From NCBI GenBank assembly GCA_003158705.1, contig PMKX01000223.1, forward strand, positions 1,082 through 6,918: a DNA stretch of 5,837 nt, in the 5' to 3' direction. Source of the DNA: Actinomycetota bacterium. Lineage in GTDB: Bacteria > Actinomycetota > Thermoleophilia > UBA2241. A program made the position numbers and the translations under genes. The notes under the pieces were generated by a model. The model was not told the origin of the DNA. It saw only the letters and a program-made list of their open reading frames with translations, and made no database searches. Position 1 is the first letter of the stretch. Each line of letters starts with the position of its first letter. Positions 1 to 5,140 of this stretch are shown piece by piece.

Positions 1-779
1 ACCATCTGCACCGCCAGCACGACGAGCACCACCTGGAAGATGAGCCGCAGCCTGGCCACAGGCGTGCGCGCCGCCACGCGCGGACCCACTTGGGCGCCGA
101 CCAGGATGCCCAGCGCGGTCGGCACCGCCACGCGCGGCTCGATGAGCCCGCGGCCGAAGTAGACGGCGGCGCTGGTGGCCGCCGTCACGCCGATCATGAA
201 GTTGCTGGTGGCGATGGCAGCCCGCAGAGGCACGCGCATCACGAGGTTCATGACCGGCACCTTCACCACTCCCCCGCCGACGCCGAGCAGTCCCGAGACG
301 TTGCCGGCCACGAAGCTGGCCGCCATGCCCAGGGGGAAGTGGCGCACACCGTAGGCGACCTCGGCGCCGTCGGGCGTCACGAAGGACGTGTCGAGCCTGC
401 CGGTGAGGGCCGCCTCGGCGTCGCGGCCGCGGCCCATCATGCTGTACGCCGCCCACACGAGGATGGCGGCGAAGAGCCCCTGCAGCACTCGGCCGCTGAT
501 GAGCACGGCGGTGACGCCGCCGGCCAGCGCGCCCAGCGTCGTCGTCACCTCGAGCGTCATGCCCAGGCGCGTGTGCGTGGTGCCGCGGCCCACGTACACG
601 ATCTGGGCGGCCGACGACGTGGCGATCACGCTCACCAGGCTGCAGCCGATGGCCGTCTTCATGGGTACGCCCAGGAAGAGCGTGAGAATAGGCACCAGCA
701 TGAGGCCGCCGCCGATGCCGAGCATGCTGCCCACCACGCCCACGGCGACGGCCACCAGCAGAATTGCGACGAAGGTCAT
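1..779 (-). CDS. TauE/SafE-family membrane transporter (3' end outside window)
   Basis: This is a predicted integral membrane protein of the sulfite exporter TauE/SafE family (formerly DUF81), whose members move sulfite, sulfoacetate or other small organic anions across the cytoplasmic membrane. The 259 visible codons show the two-fold repeat typical of the family. The first half has GSMLGIGGGLMLVP at residues 17-30 and the second has SGLLGVGGGVVKVP at 162-175, each starting a set of hydrophobic segments. A polar stretch at about 116-147 separates the halves. Family members are usually 250-270 residues, so only a few C-terminal residues should be missing. The ATG start at 779 has a GAGG Shine-Dalgarno five bases upstream (785-788). 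It begins 24 bases after the amidohydrolase stop, suggesting co-transcription. The family is clear; the substrate cannot be read from sequence, and TauE-type names should not be taken as function. Confidence 0.93.
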   Translation of the reverse strand, partial: MTFVAILLVAVAVGVVGSMLGIGGGLMLVPILTLFLGVPMKTAIGCSLVSVIATSSAAQIVYVGRGTTHTRLGMTLEVTTTLGALAGGVTAVLISGRVLQGLFAAILVWAAYSMMGRGRDAEAALTGRLDTSFVTPDGAEVAYGVRHFPLGMAASFVAGNVSGLLGVGGGVVKVPVMNLVMRVPLRAAIATSNFMIGVTAATSAAVYFGRGLIEPRVAVPTALGILVGAQVGPRVAARTPVARLRLIFQVVLVVLAVQM

Positions 780-803
780 GAGCGCCTCACGTACGGGCCG
801 GCC

Positions 804-2462
804 CTAGCTCGCCAGCTCGGGTGCCCGGTACCGCCAGCGGCCGCCGACCATGGTGCCCAACACGACGGTGTCGCGGATGGCCATGGGCTCGACGCTGAAG
901 ATGTCGCGATCCAGCACCACCAGGTCGGCCAGCTTGCCGCACGCCAGCGAGCCCACCTCCGCCTCCATGCCGGCCGCGTAGGCGGCGCCGAGCGTGAAGC
1001 CGCGCAGCGCCTCCTCCACGGTCAGGCGCTGCTCCGGATACCAGCCGTCCACGCCAGGGGCGCCGCCGGCGCGTCGGCGCGTCACAGCGGCGTGGATGCC
1101 CCAGAACGGGTCGATGCCCTCGACGGGCGCGTCGCTGCCGAACGCCACCGGCGCGCCCGCGGCCAGCTGCGTGCGCCAGGCGTAGGCGCCGGCACAACGG
1201 GCGCCCCAGAGACGCTCGGCCGTGGGCATGTCGCTGGGCGCGTGCACAGGCTGCATGGAGGCGATCACGCCCAGCTGCGCCAGGCGACCGAAGTCGTCGG
1301 GCGCCAGGAGCTGCACGTGCTCGACGCGATGGCGCAAGCGCGCGGCGTGGGCGGGCGCGCCCGCTTCCCGCGCGGTCACCCCCGCCTCCGCCGCCTCGTC
1401 CGCGCGCAGCCGCGCGAACACCTCGAGCACCTCGTGGTTGGCGCGGTCGCCGATGGCGTGCACGGCCATGGCGAAGCCGCCGGCCCGCGCTCGCGTGCCT
1501 AGCGCGAACAGATCGTCCGGCGCGATGAGGGCCATGCCCAGCTGCTCCGGCAGGCCCTCGTATGGCGCCCACATCCAGGCCGTGGCCTGGCTCAGGGCGC
1601 CGTCGATCATCACCTTCACGGCGCCCGTGCGCAGCCAGTCGTCGCCGTCATCGCCGTGCAGCCCTTGCGCCAACGCCGCCTCGAGCTCCTCGGCCAGCAC
1701 GGCGCTCACAAAGCGCAGACCCGGCTCGTCCTGACCGCGCAGCATCTCCATCGCCTCCCGGGCGCGCTCGCCGTCGAAGTCGTGCACCCCGGTGAGGCCC
1801 ACGCGCCAGCAGCTTGCGACGGCCGGCCGCAGAAGAGCCGCCAGCGCCGCGGTCGAGAGCTCCGGCATGGCCCGCTTCACCAGCCCCGAGGCGGCATCCT
1901 CGAGCAGGACGCCGGTGGGGCGGCCGGCCGCGTCGCGCTGGATCTGCCCGCCGGGCGGGTCGGGGGTCGTCTCGTCGATGCCGGCCAGGCGCAGAGCGAG
2001 GCTGTTGACCCAGCCCGCGTGCCAGGACTTGGACTCGAGATACACGGGGTGGTCGGCCGCCACCCGGTCGAGATCGGCGGCCGTGGGGTAGCGGCCCCAC
2101 GGGTTCTGGTTCCAGCCCTGGCCGGTGACCCACTCGCCTTTGGGGGTGGCCGCCGCGCGAGCGGCGACGCGTGCCAGACACTCGTCCAGCGTCGCCGTCT
2201 CGGCGGCCACCGACTGCAAGCCGATGGCGTACTCGCTGAAGTGCACGTGCGCGTCGATGAGCCCCGGTATGACCAGACGCCCGCCGAGGTCGCACTCAGC
2301 AACGGGCGCCCCCGGCTGCGAGAGGTCCTCGGCTGCCGCGCGCACGGCATCGTCGTCACCCACCGCGACCACTCGTCCGTCGCTCACCGCCAAGGCGGTC
2401 GCCGACGGGCGCTCGCGGTCGAGCGTGCAAAACCTGCCGTTGAGGAGAGCGCATGCCGTCAT
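804..2462 (-). CDS. YtcJ-type metal-dependent amidohydrolase (amidohydrolase 3 family)
   Basis: A 552-residue cytosolic hydrolase of the amidohydrolase superfamily, closest in layout to YtcJ-like proteins, which are mostly of unknown substrate and cleave C-N bonds in amides or cyclic ureides. The N-terminal beta domain ends in VIPGLIDAHVHF (about 64-75), giving metal ligands H72 and H74. K283 in GAVKVMIDG is the candidate bridging lysine. H335 (AVHAIGDR), H382 (RVEHVQ) and D444 (FGSDAPVE) complete the expected metal and catalytic set. SKSWHAGWVNSLAL (145-158) is the conserved YtcJ-like segment, and the C-terminus closes with the usual GKLADLVVLD strand (509-518). The frame is open upstream to a GTG at 2498, but that codon lies in the T-arm of the tRNA gene. 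The ATG at 2462 is therefore chosen, although it has no Shine-Dalgarno. It sits 8 bases after the tRNA and 24 bases before the TauE/SafE gene. The stop is TAG. The family call is firm and the substrate unknown. Confidence 0.93.
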   Translation of the reverse strand: MTACALLNGRFCTLDRERPSATALAVSDGRVVAVGDDDAVRAAAEDLSQPGAPVAECDLGGRLVIPGLIDAHVHFSEYAIGLQSVAAETATLDECLARVAARAAATPKGEWVTGQGWNQNPWGRYPTAADLDRVAADHPVYLESKSWHAGWVNSLALRLAGIDETTPDPPGGQIQRDAAGRPTGVLLEDAASGLVKRAMPELSTAALAALLRPAVASCWRVGLTGVHDFDGERAREAMEMLRGQDEPGLRFVSAVLAEELEAALAQGLHGDDGDDWLRTGAVKVMIDGALSQATAWMWAPYEGLPEQLGMALIAPDDLFALGTRARAGGFAMAVHAIGDRANHEVLEVFARLRADEAAEAGVTAREAGAPAHAARLRHRVEHVQLLAPDDFGRLAQLGVIASMQPVHAPSDMPTAERLWGARCAGAYAWRTQLAAGAPVAFGSDAPVEGIDPFWGIHAAVTRRRAGGAPGVDGWYPEQRLTVEEALRGFTLGAAYAAGMEAEVGSLACGKLADLVVLDRDIFSVEPMAIRDTVVLGTMVGGRWRYRAPELAS

Positions 2463-2470
2463 CGGTAGTC

Positions 2471-2559
2471 TGGTACCGGAGGTGGGACTTGAACCCACAC
2501 GAGCGCACGCGCCCAGGCGATTTTAAGTCACCAGCGTCTACCAGTTCCGCCACTCCGGT
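2471..2559 (-). tRNA. tRNA-Leu, anticodon UAA, CCA encoded
   Basis: An 89-base class II tRNA. I folded it by eye: a perfect 7-bp acceptor stem (ACCGGAG with CTCCGGT), A73 and a genomically encoded CCA. It has a 3-bp D-stem with the leucine-type GGTAGA D-loop, a GGTGA/TCGCC anticodon stem with loop CTTAAAA, a long variable arm, and a GTGGG/CCCAC T-stem around TTCAAGT. Anticodon bases at 2523-2525 read UAA, decoding UUA and also UUG by wobble. The first base is A rather than the common G, but it pairs perfectly with U72. In Streptomyces the same isoacceptor is bldA, which controls translation of rare TTA codons. That role is not implied here by sequence alone. The gene is immediately followed by the amidohydrolase and preceded by a TATACT box. 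Confidence 0.97.
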
Positions 2560-2570
2560 GCCGCGGCCCA

Positions 2571-2576
2571 AGTATA
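2571..2576 (-). promoter_or_regulatory. Candidate -10 box of the tRNA-Leu promoter
   Basis: TATACT on the minus strand is an excellent -10 element, 11 bases before the mature tRNA 5' end, which would give a leader of about 4-5 bases. The surroundings are strongly GC-rich, so the match stands out. I see no good TTGACA-like -35 at 16-18 bases upstream; the region there reads CCATTCC. Because the amidohydrolase begins 8 bases after the tRNA with no intervening terminator, this promoter probably drives that gene and the transporter too. Confidence 0.65.
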
Positions 2577-2605
2577 CGCGAGGGTCGCGACCGGAATGGG
2601 GAAAC

Positions 2606-2641
2606 GATGTGGGGGCGGCGCCTACGCGCCGCCCCCACATC
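2606..2641 (-). terminator. Perfect 16-bp GC-rich hairpin, terminator-like, upstream of tRNA promoter
   Basis: Arms 2606-2621 and 2626-2641 are perfect reverse complements (core GGGGGCGGCGC) separated by the 4-base loop CTAC, giving a very stable stem. On the minus strand it is followed by GTTTCCCC, only a vestigial T-run, and on the plus strand by no T-run. It lies 351 bases downstream of the phosphatase stop and 29 bases before the -10 box. It could insulate the tRNA unit from upstream transcription, since U-less hairpin terminators are reported in actinobacteria. Alternatively it is one copy of a dispersed palindromic repeat. The structure is certain; the function is inferred. Confidence 0.45.
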
Positions 2642-2708
2642 CGACCTCTGTGGCGCCGCCCGCCAAGGCAGCTCCGCTCGCGCGGCGCACACGGCGCCAC
2701 TCGACGTG

Positions 2709-2764
2709 GCGATCGGCCTGGCCAACATCGTCGCCTTCACCGCTTCCACAGCGAGGCCGATCGC
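2709..2764. repeat. 12-bp inverted repeat with wide spacing
   Basis: GGCGATCGGCCT at 2708-2719 has its exact reverse complement AGGCCGATCGCC at 2754-2765, with 34 bases between. The spacing is too wide for an ordinary intrinsic terminator. It could be a long-loop RNA structure or a pair of protein-binding half sites. In GC-rich DNA a 12-bp chance match is uncommon but not impossible. Confidence 0.4.
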
Positions 2765-2879
2765 CCCGTCCCCGCGGCGCCGTCGAGCCGACAGCCACAG
2801 GAACACGAACGGTGACGAAAGTCTGGCACAGGGCAGCCGGCGCGGACAGGCCCAGTTCTTGGCCAAACTTCGACTGTCG

Positions 2880-2911
2880 CCGGCGTCAACGTTGGCAATT
2901 GTTGACGCCGG
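2880..2911 (-). terminator. 11-bp inverted repeat downstream of the phosphatase gene
   Basis: CCGGCGTCAAC at 2880-2890 and GTTGACGCCGG at 2901-2911 are perfect reverse complements around a 10-base AT-richer loop (GTTGGCAATT). It sits 81 bases past the phosphatase stop in the transcribed direction, a sensible place for the end of the operon. There is no T-run after it on either strand, so a U-less terminator or an operator for a dimeric regulator (half-site GTTGAC) are both possible. Confidence 0.4.
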
Positions 2912-2945
2912 GCGCCTGAGTCACGACGCCGCGGCCATCCCCCAG

Positions 2946-3010
2946 CGTCTCCGCCGCCTCTGAGCGCCTACGTCTCCTCCGCCTCGGAGCGCCTACGTCT
3001 CCCCCGCCTC
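2946..3010. repeat. 25-bp imperfect tandem repeat spanning the phosphatase stop codon
   Basis: Copies at 2946-2970 and 2971-2995 match at 23 of 25 bases (CGTCTCC-N-CCGCCTC-N-GAGCGCCTA). A third, partial copy at 2996-3010 keeps CGTCTCC-N-CCGCCTC. The third copy encodes the phosphatase C-terminus (EAGET) on the minus strand. The stop codon falls at the end of the second copy, and the first copy lies wholly downstream. Each full junction repeats GAG-ACG-TAG, so the end of the gene and its stop appear to have been duplicated. Confidence 0.85.
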
Positions 3011-3928
3011 CGCCTGTTCGGCCAGAAAGAGGGCGCCGCCCTCGAGGATGTCGGCCTCGCTCACCGTCAGGCCGGCCAGGCCGAAGCGCCGGCAGACCTC
3101 GCCGGCGATGAGAGCGCCGGCGAGGATCACGTCTTCGCGCCCGCGCTGGATGCCGGGCAGGCGCGCACGTTCGGCGGCGGCGAGCCCGCCGAACGCACGC
3201 GCCGCCACCTCGATGTCGGCCTGCGACAGCAGGTAGCCATGGACCTGGGCGGCGTCGTACTCGCGCATCTTGAGCTTGTGCGCGACCAGCGTCGTGACGG
3301 TGCCGGCCACGCCGATGCCGTTGCCGACCGCGGCGGCCACCGAGTCGGGCACCTCGGCTGCCAGAAGCTCACGGGTGAAGGCCAGCGCCCGCCCCCACTC
3401 CTCCTCGCTCGGCGGGTCCGCCACGAGGAACCGCTCCGTCAGGCGCACCACGCCGACCTGCAGACTGCGCCACCACTCCGGCTGCGGCCCGGCGCCGACG
3501 GCCAGCTCAGTGCTGCCGCCGCCGATGTCCACCACCACGGCCGCGCCGGTCACATCGGCGAGCCCGGCGCGCGCGCCGCGGTAGGCCCATGCCGCCTCCT
3601 CGGCACCGCTGAGGACGCGCCACGGCAGCCCCAGGCGCGACTCGACCTCATCGAGGAAGGCAGCGCCGTCGGCCGCGTCGCGCAGGACGCTGGTGGCGAT
3701 GAGCAGCCGTCGCTGCGGGCCAAAGGCCTCGATCTCGGCCGCATAGTCGGTCAGACACTCGAGTGTGCGCCGCACCGCCGCCGGGGCGAGGCGGTGCGTG
3801 CGGTCCACACCCTGGCCGAGACGCGTGACCGTGGCGCGGCGCACGAGCGAGTGCACACGGCCCTCCTCGACCTCGGCCAGCAGCAGACGCGCCGAGTTCG
3901 TGCCTTGGTCGACGACGGCCACTTTCAT
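2993..3928 (-). CDS. Exopolyphosphatase / guanosine pentaphosphate phosphatase (Ppx/GppA family)
   Basis: A 311-residue cytosolic phosphatase of the Ppx/GppA family (ASKHA fold), which removes terminal phosphate from polyphosphate and/or converts pppGpp to ppGpp. The first phosphate-binding motif is VVDQGTNSARLL at 5-16, and the second is VVVDIGGGSTEL at 131-142. The likely catalytic glutamate is in SGAEEA (107-112), followed by GVAGTVTTL at 206-214 and PGIQRGREDVILAGALI at 258-274. VSEADILEG (289-297) closes the domain. The length fits the short actinobacterial form without the C-terminal HD-like domain of E. coli Ppx. The frame is open far upstream, but the ATG at 3928 is the only start that places the DxGTNS motif normally. 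It also overlaps the DUF501 stop as ATGA, implying translational coupling. Q8 occupies a place where many relatives have Cys or Leu. The stop is TAG. Ppx versus GppA activity cannot be decided from sequence. Confidence 0.95.
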   Translation of the reverse strand: MKVAVVDQGTNSARLLLAEVEEGRVHSLVRRATVTRLGQGVDRTHRLAPAAVRRTLECLTDYAAEIEAFGPQRRLLIATSVLRDAADGAAFLDEVESRLGLPWRVLSGAEEAAWAYRGARAGLADVTGAAVVVDIGGGSTELAVGAGPQPEWWRSLQVGVVRLTERFLVADPPSEEEWGRALAFTRELLAAEVPDSVAAAVGNGIGVAGTVTTLVAHKLKMREYDAAQVHGYLLSQADIEVAARAFGGLAAAERARLPGIQRGREDVILAGALIAGEVCRRFGLAGLTVSEADILEGGALFLAEQAEAGET

Positions 3929-4509
3929 GCTGTGGCCGCCGATGGTGTGGCCGAGGCCTGCGGCGCGGTGCTCGCAGCCTCCGGCGGCGTGCAGAAGGCC
4001 ACGCAGCGCCGGTCGCTGCACCACAGCGCGGTGCCGGCGGCCGCGGCGTGCAGAACGCGCTCGCCCAGCAGGTAGCCCGGACGGGCGAGCGCAAAGGCGG
4101 CGTGCGCGTGCAGGCACTTGACCGCGTGCGGCCGGGCCACGCCGCCGATGCCCGTGTGCAAGGAAGCGCCGTGGTCGAGCATGGTCAGGTGGCGCTGGGC
4201 TACCAGCGCCCGCCGGCGGCGGCGCTGGTAGCCCAACGCCACTGCCAGCGCACGCTGCAACTCCGCGTCGGCGGCGAGCTCGGCGGCAAAGCGCTTCACG
4301 CCGCCGGCGCTCTCCAGCGCGCCGACTGACGCCACCAGAGTCGGGCAGGTGGCGTAGAAGAGCGTCGGAAACGGCCGGCCTTGAGCGGTGTAGGGCAGAT
4401 CCTCGACCGCCGCCACGCAGCCCCACGGGCAACGGGCGACAACACGGTTCAGCGCCTGCGGGCGGCGGCCGAGCTGTGCGGCCACGCAGGCGACATCGCG
4501 CTCGCGCAC
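3925..4509 (-). CDS. DUF501 domain protein
   Basis: A 194-residue protein of the DUF501 family, whose biochemical role is not established; it is almost always encoded between ftsB/divIC and ppx in actinobacteria. Conserved family elements are visible in order. They are QLGRRP (12-17), RCPWG (26-30), a PFPTLFYATCP block (46-56), and GG followed by VKCLHAHAAFALA (130-142). Conserved Cys and His (C27, C55, C132, H134, H136) could suggest metal binding, which is inference. A basic patch RRRRR (96-100) is encoded by a large inverted repeat. The last 25 or so residues, rich in Ala, Ser, Thr and Pro, seem to extend beyond the usual domain. The GTG start at 4509 has GGGAG five bases upstream (4515-4519) and lies 11 bases after the FtsB-like gene. 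The TGA stop overlaps the phosphatase ATG. Confidence 0.9.
   Translation of the reverse strand: MRERDVACVAAQLGRRPQALNRVVARCPWGCVAAVEDLPYTAQGRPFPTLFYATCPTLVASVGALESAGGVKRFAAELAADAELQRALAVALGYQRRRRRALVAQRHLTMLDHGASLHTGIGGVARPHAVKCLHAHAAFALARPGYLLGERVLHAAAAGTALWCSDRRCVAFCTPPEAASTAPQASATPSAATA
4189..4242. repeat. 22-bp near-perfect inverted repeat inside the DUF501 gene
   Basis: Arms 4189-4210 and 4221-4242 are reverse complements at 21 of 22 positions (a single C·A mismatch, C4195 with A4236), separated by a 10-base loop that contains GCCGGC. Both arms are coding: on the minus strand they encode the segment from about VALGYQ through the arginine run to LVAQRHL. The segment lies just before the conserved KCLH region of the protein. 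Confidence 0.9.
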
Positions 4510-4520
4510 GGCCGCTCCCG

Positions 4521-4934
4521 CTAGTGGAGCAGCGTGCGCCAGAGGTCGGCCAGCCGCTGCAAGACCGACATCGAGCCCGATACGGGTGGCGGCTGCGAGT
4601 CGGTCACCGGAGTGTCGCCTTGCGGCAGCCCTTTGATCACGAAGGCTTGCATGCCGGGCGGCACCACCAGAAACTGCTCGCGCGCAAGCCGCGACACGTA
4701 CTGCACAGACTGCAGCTTGACGAGCTCCGACTTGAGAGCGACGTTCTGCTGCTTGGCGTTCTGCAGGGCCGCGCTCTGCTGCGCGTAGCGGGTCTGCTGG
4801 GCGAAGTAGCTGCGCAGCGGCGAGACGTAGAGCGCCGCCGCCACCAGCACGAGGGCCAGCAGACCAAGCCGCCCCCAGTGGATGTCCACCGGCGCCTTGG
4901 CGGCCATCGCCTGCTGTCTGCCCTGCGCTGTCAC
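4521..4934 (-). CDS. FtsB/DivIC-like septum formation initiator protein
   Basis: A 137-residue bitopic membrane protein of the FtsB/DivIC septum formation initiator family, part of the FtsQ-FtsL-FtsB type subcomplex that licenses septal peptidoglycan synthesis. Visible order: a short cytoplasmic N-terminus, one transmembrane helix at about 23-40 (LGLLALVLVAAALYVSPL), then a coiled coil at about 43-86. The coil is rich in Gln, Leu and Ala. The family signature LAREQFLVVPPGMQAFVIKG follows (83-102) and then a Pro/Ser linker. The GTG at 4934 is chosen because AGGAAGG lies five bases upstream (4940-4946). An ATG at 4907 is the alternative and would remove nine residues before the membrane segment. 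The frame is open further up to a GTG at 5093, but that extension is Arg-rich and unlike the family. DUF501 follows after 11 bases, so the two are co-transcribed. The stop is TAG. Confidence 0.92.
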   Translation of the reverse strand: MTAQGRQQAMAAKAPVDIHWGRLGLLALVLVAAALYVSPLRSYFAQQTRYAQQSAALQNAKQQNVALKSELVKLQSVQYVSRLAREQFLVVPPGMQAFVIKGLPQGDTPVTDSQPPPVSGSMSVLQRLADLWRTLLH

Positions 4935-5140
4935 CCGGACCTTCCTGCTCGTGCGCCCACAGAAGACGCAGTGTTCAGCTAGCGTGTGCGGCCGGTTAGC
5001 GTTCGCCGTTCGTGACCGGCTCTCGTTCTGAATTCGCGCCCGCAGGGTCATCTCCCTGCACGGCGACGTGTGCTCGGCGACGCGCTCGCGCACCGTGCTG
5101 CCGAGCCGCGAGGACGCCCGGAGCTCAGCCGCTCGCGAGC
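4935..5140. other. Spacer between pyruvate kinase and the FtsB-like gene
   Basis: This roughly 200-base spacer has no defensible gene. Two modest hairpins lie downstream of the pyruvate kinase stop: a 7-bp stem GCTCGGC/GCCGAGC (5072-5078 with 5100-5106, 21-base loop) and a 6-bp stem GCAGGG/CCCTGC (5042-5059, 6-base loop). Neither is followed by a T-run, so a terminator is only a possibility. The half nearest the FtsB-like gene is less GC-rich, as a promoter would be, but I cannot pick a -10/-35 pair. Read-through from pyruvate kinase therefore remains possible. Confidence 0.5.
4940..4946 (-). promoter_or_regulatory. Ribosome binding site deciding the FtsB-like start
   Basis: AGGAAGG on the minus strand, five bases before the GTG at 4934. 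The competing ATG at 4907 has only a weak AGG two bases away, so this site favours the GTG. Confidence 0.6.

Larger units (their letters stand above)
2560..2992. other. Intergenic region between phosphatase gene and tRNA-Leu, no convincing gene
   Basis: This stretch of about 430 bases holds no protein gene I would defend. Frames of 107-118 codons are open on both strands, but they are rich in Arg, Ala and Pro, overlap one another, and in one case run into the tRNA. They also lack recognisable motifs. The region does hold the tRNA promoter, three separate inverted repeats (2606-2641, 2709-2764, 2880-2911) and two copies of a 25-bp tandem repeat near the phosphatase gene end. The stretch around 2855-2905 is visibly less GC-rich than its surroundings. 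The nonamer GCGCCTACG occurs three times (2618, 2964, 2989), linking the hairpin loop and the tandem repeat. Confidence 0.7.

Noticed and set aside
90..1502. 470-codon open frame on the plus strand
   Set aside because: It is antisense to the transporter and amidohydrolase, both with clear family motifs. The product is His/Arg/Ala-rich and motif-free, as expected of a shadow frame in GC-rich DNA.
2463..2498. GTG at 2498 as start of the amidohydrolase (12 extra residues)
   Set aside because: The extension is encoded by the T-arm, acceptor stem and CCA of the tRNA gene, so it is coincidental open frame.
2528..2963. Possible small proteins in the gap (open frames of 107-118 codons on both strands)
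   Set aside because: They overlap each other or the tRNA, have shadow-like Arg/Ala/Pro composition and no recognisable domain or good start signal.
3239..4075. 278-codon plus-strand open frame
   Set aside because: It is the antisense shadow of the phosphatase and DUF501 genes, with no family motif.
3929..4432. Upstream in-frame extension of the phosphatase to 4432 (479 residues)
   Set aside because: The extra 168 residues run antiparallel in phase over the DUF501 gene and are Arg-rich. The DxGTNS motif sits at the normal distance from the ATG at 3928.
4935..5093. N-terminal extension of the FtsB-like protein to GTG 5093
   Set aside because: The extra 53 residues are Arg-rich and unlike the family's short cytoplasmic tail, and a good ribosome binding site precedes the GTG at 4934.
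5081..5093. Shared 13-mer GTGCGCGAGCGCG at 5093 and at the DUF501 start (4509)
   Set aside because: A short GC-rich match built from alternating G/C. It is plausible by chance and has no extended similarity around it.
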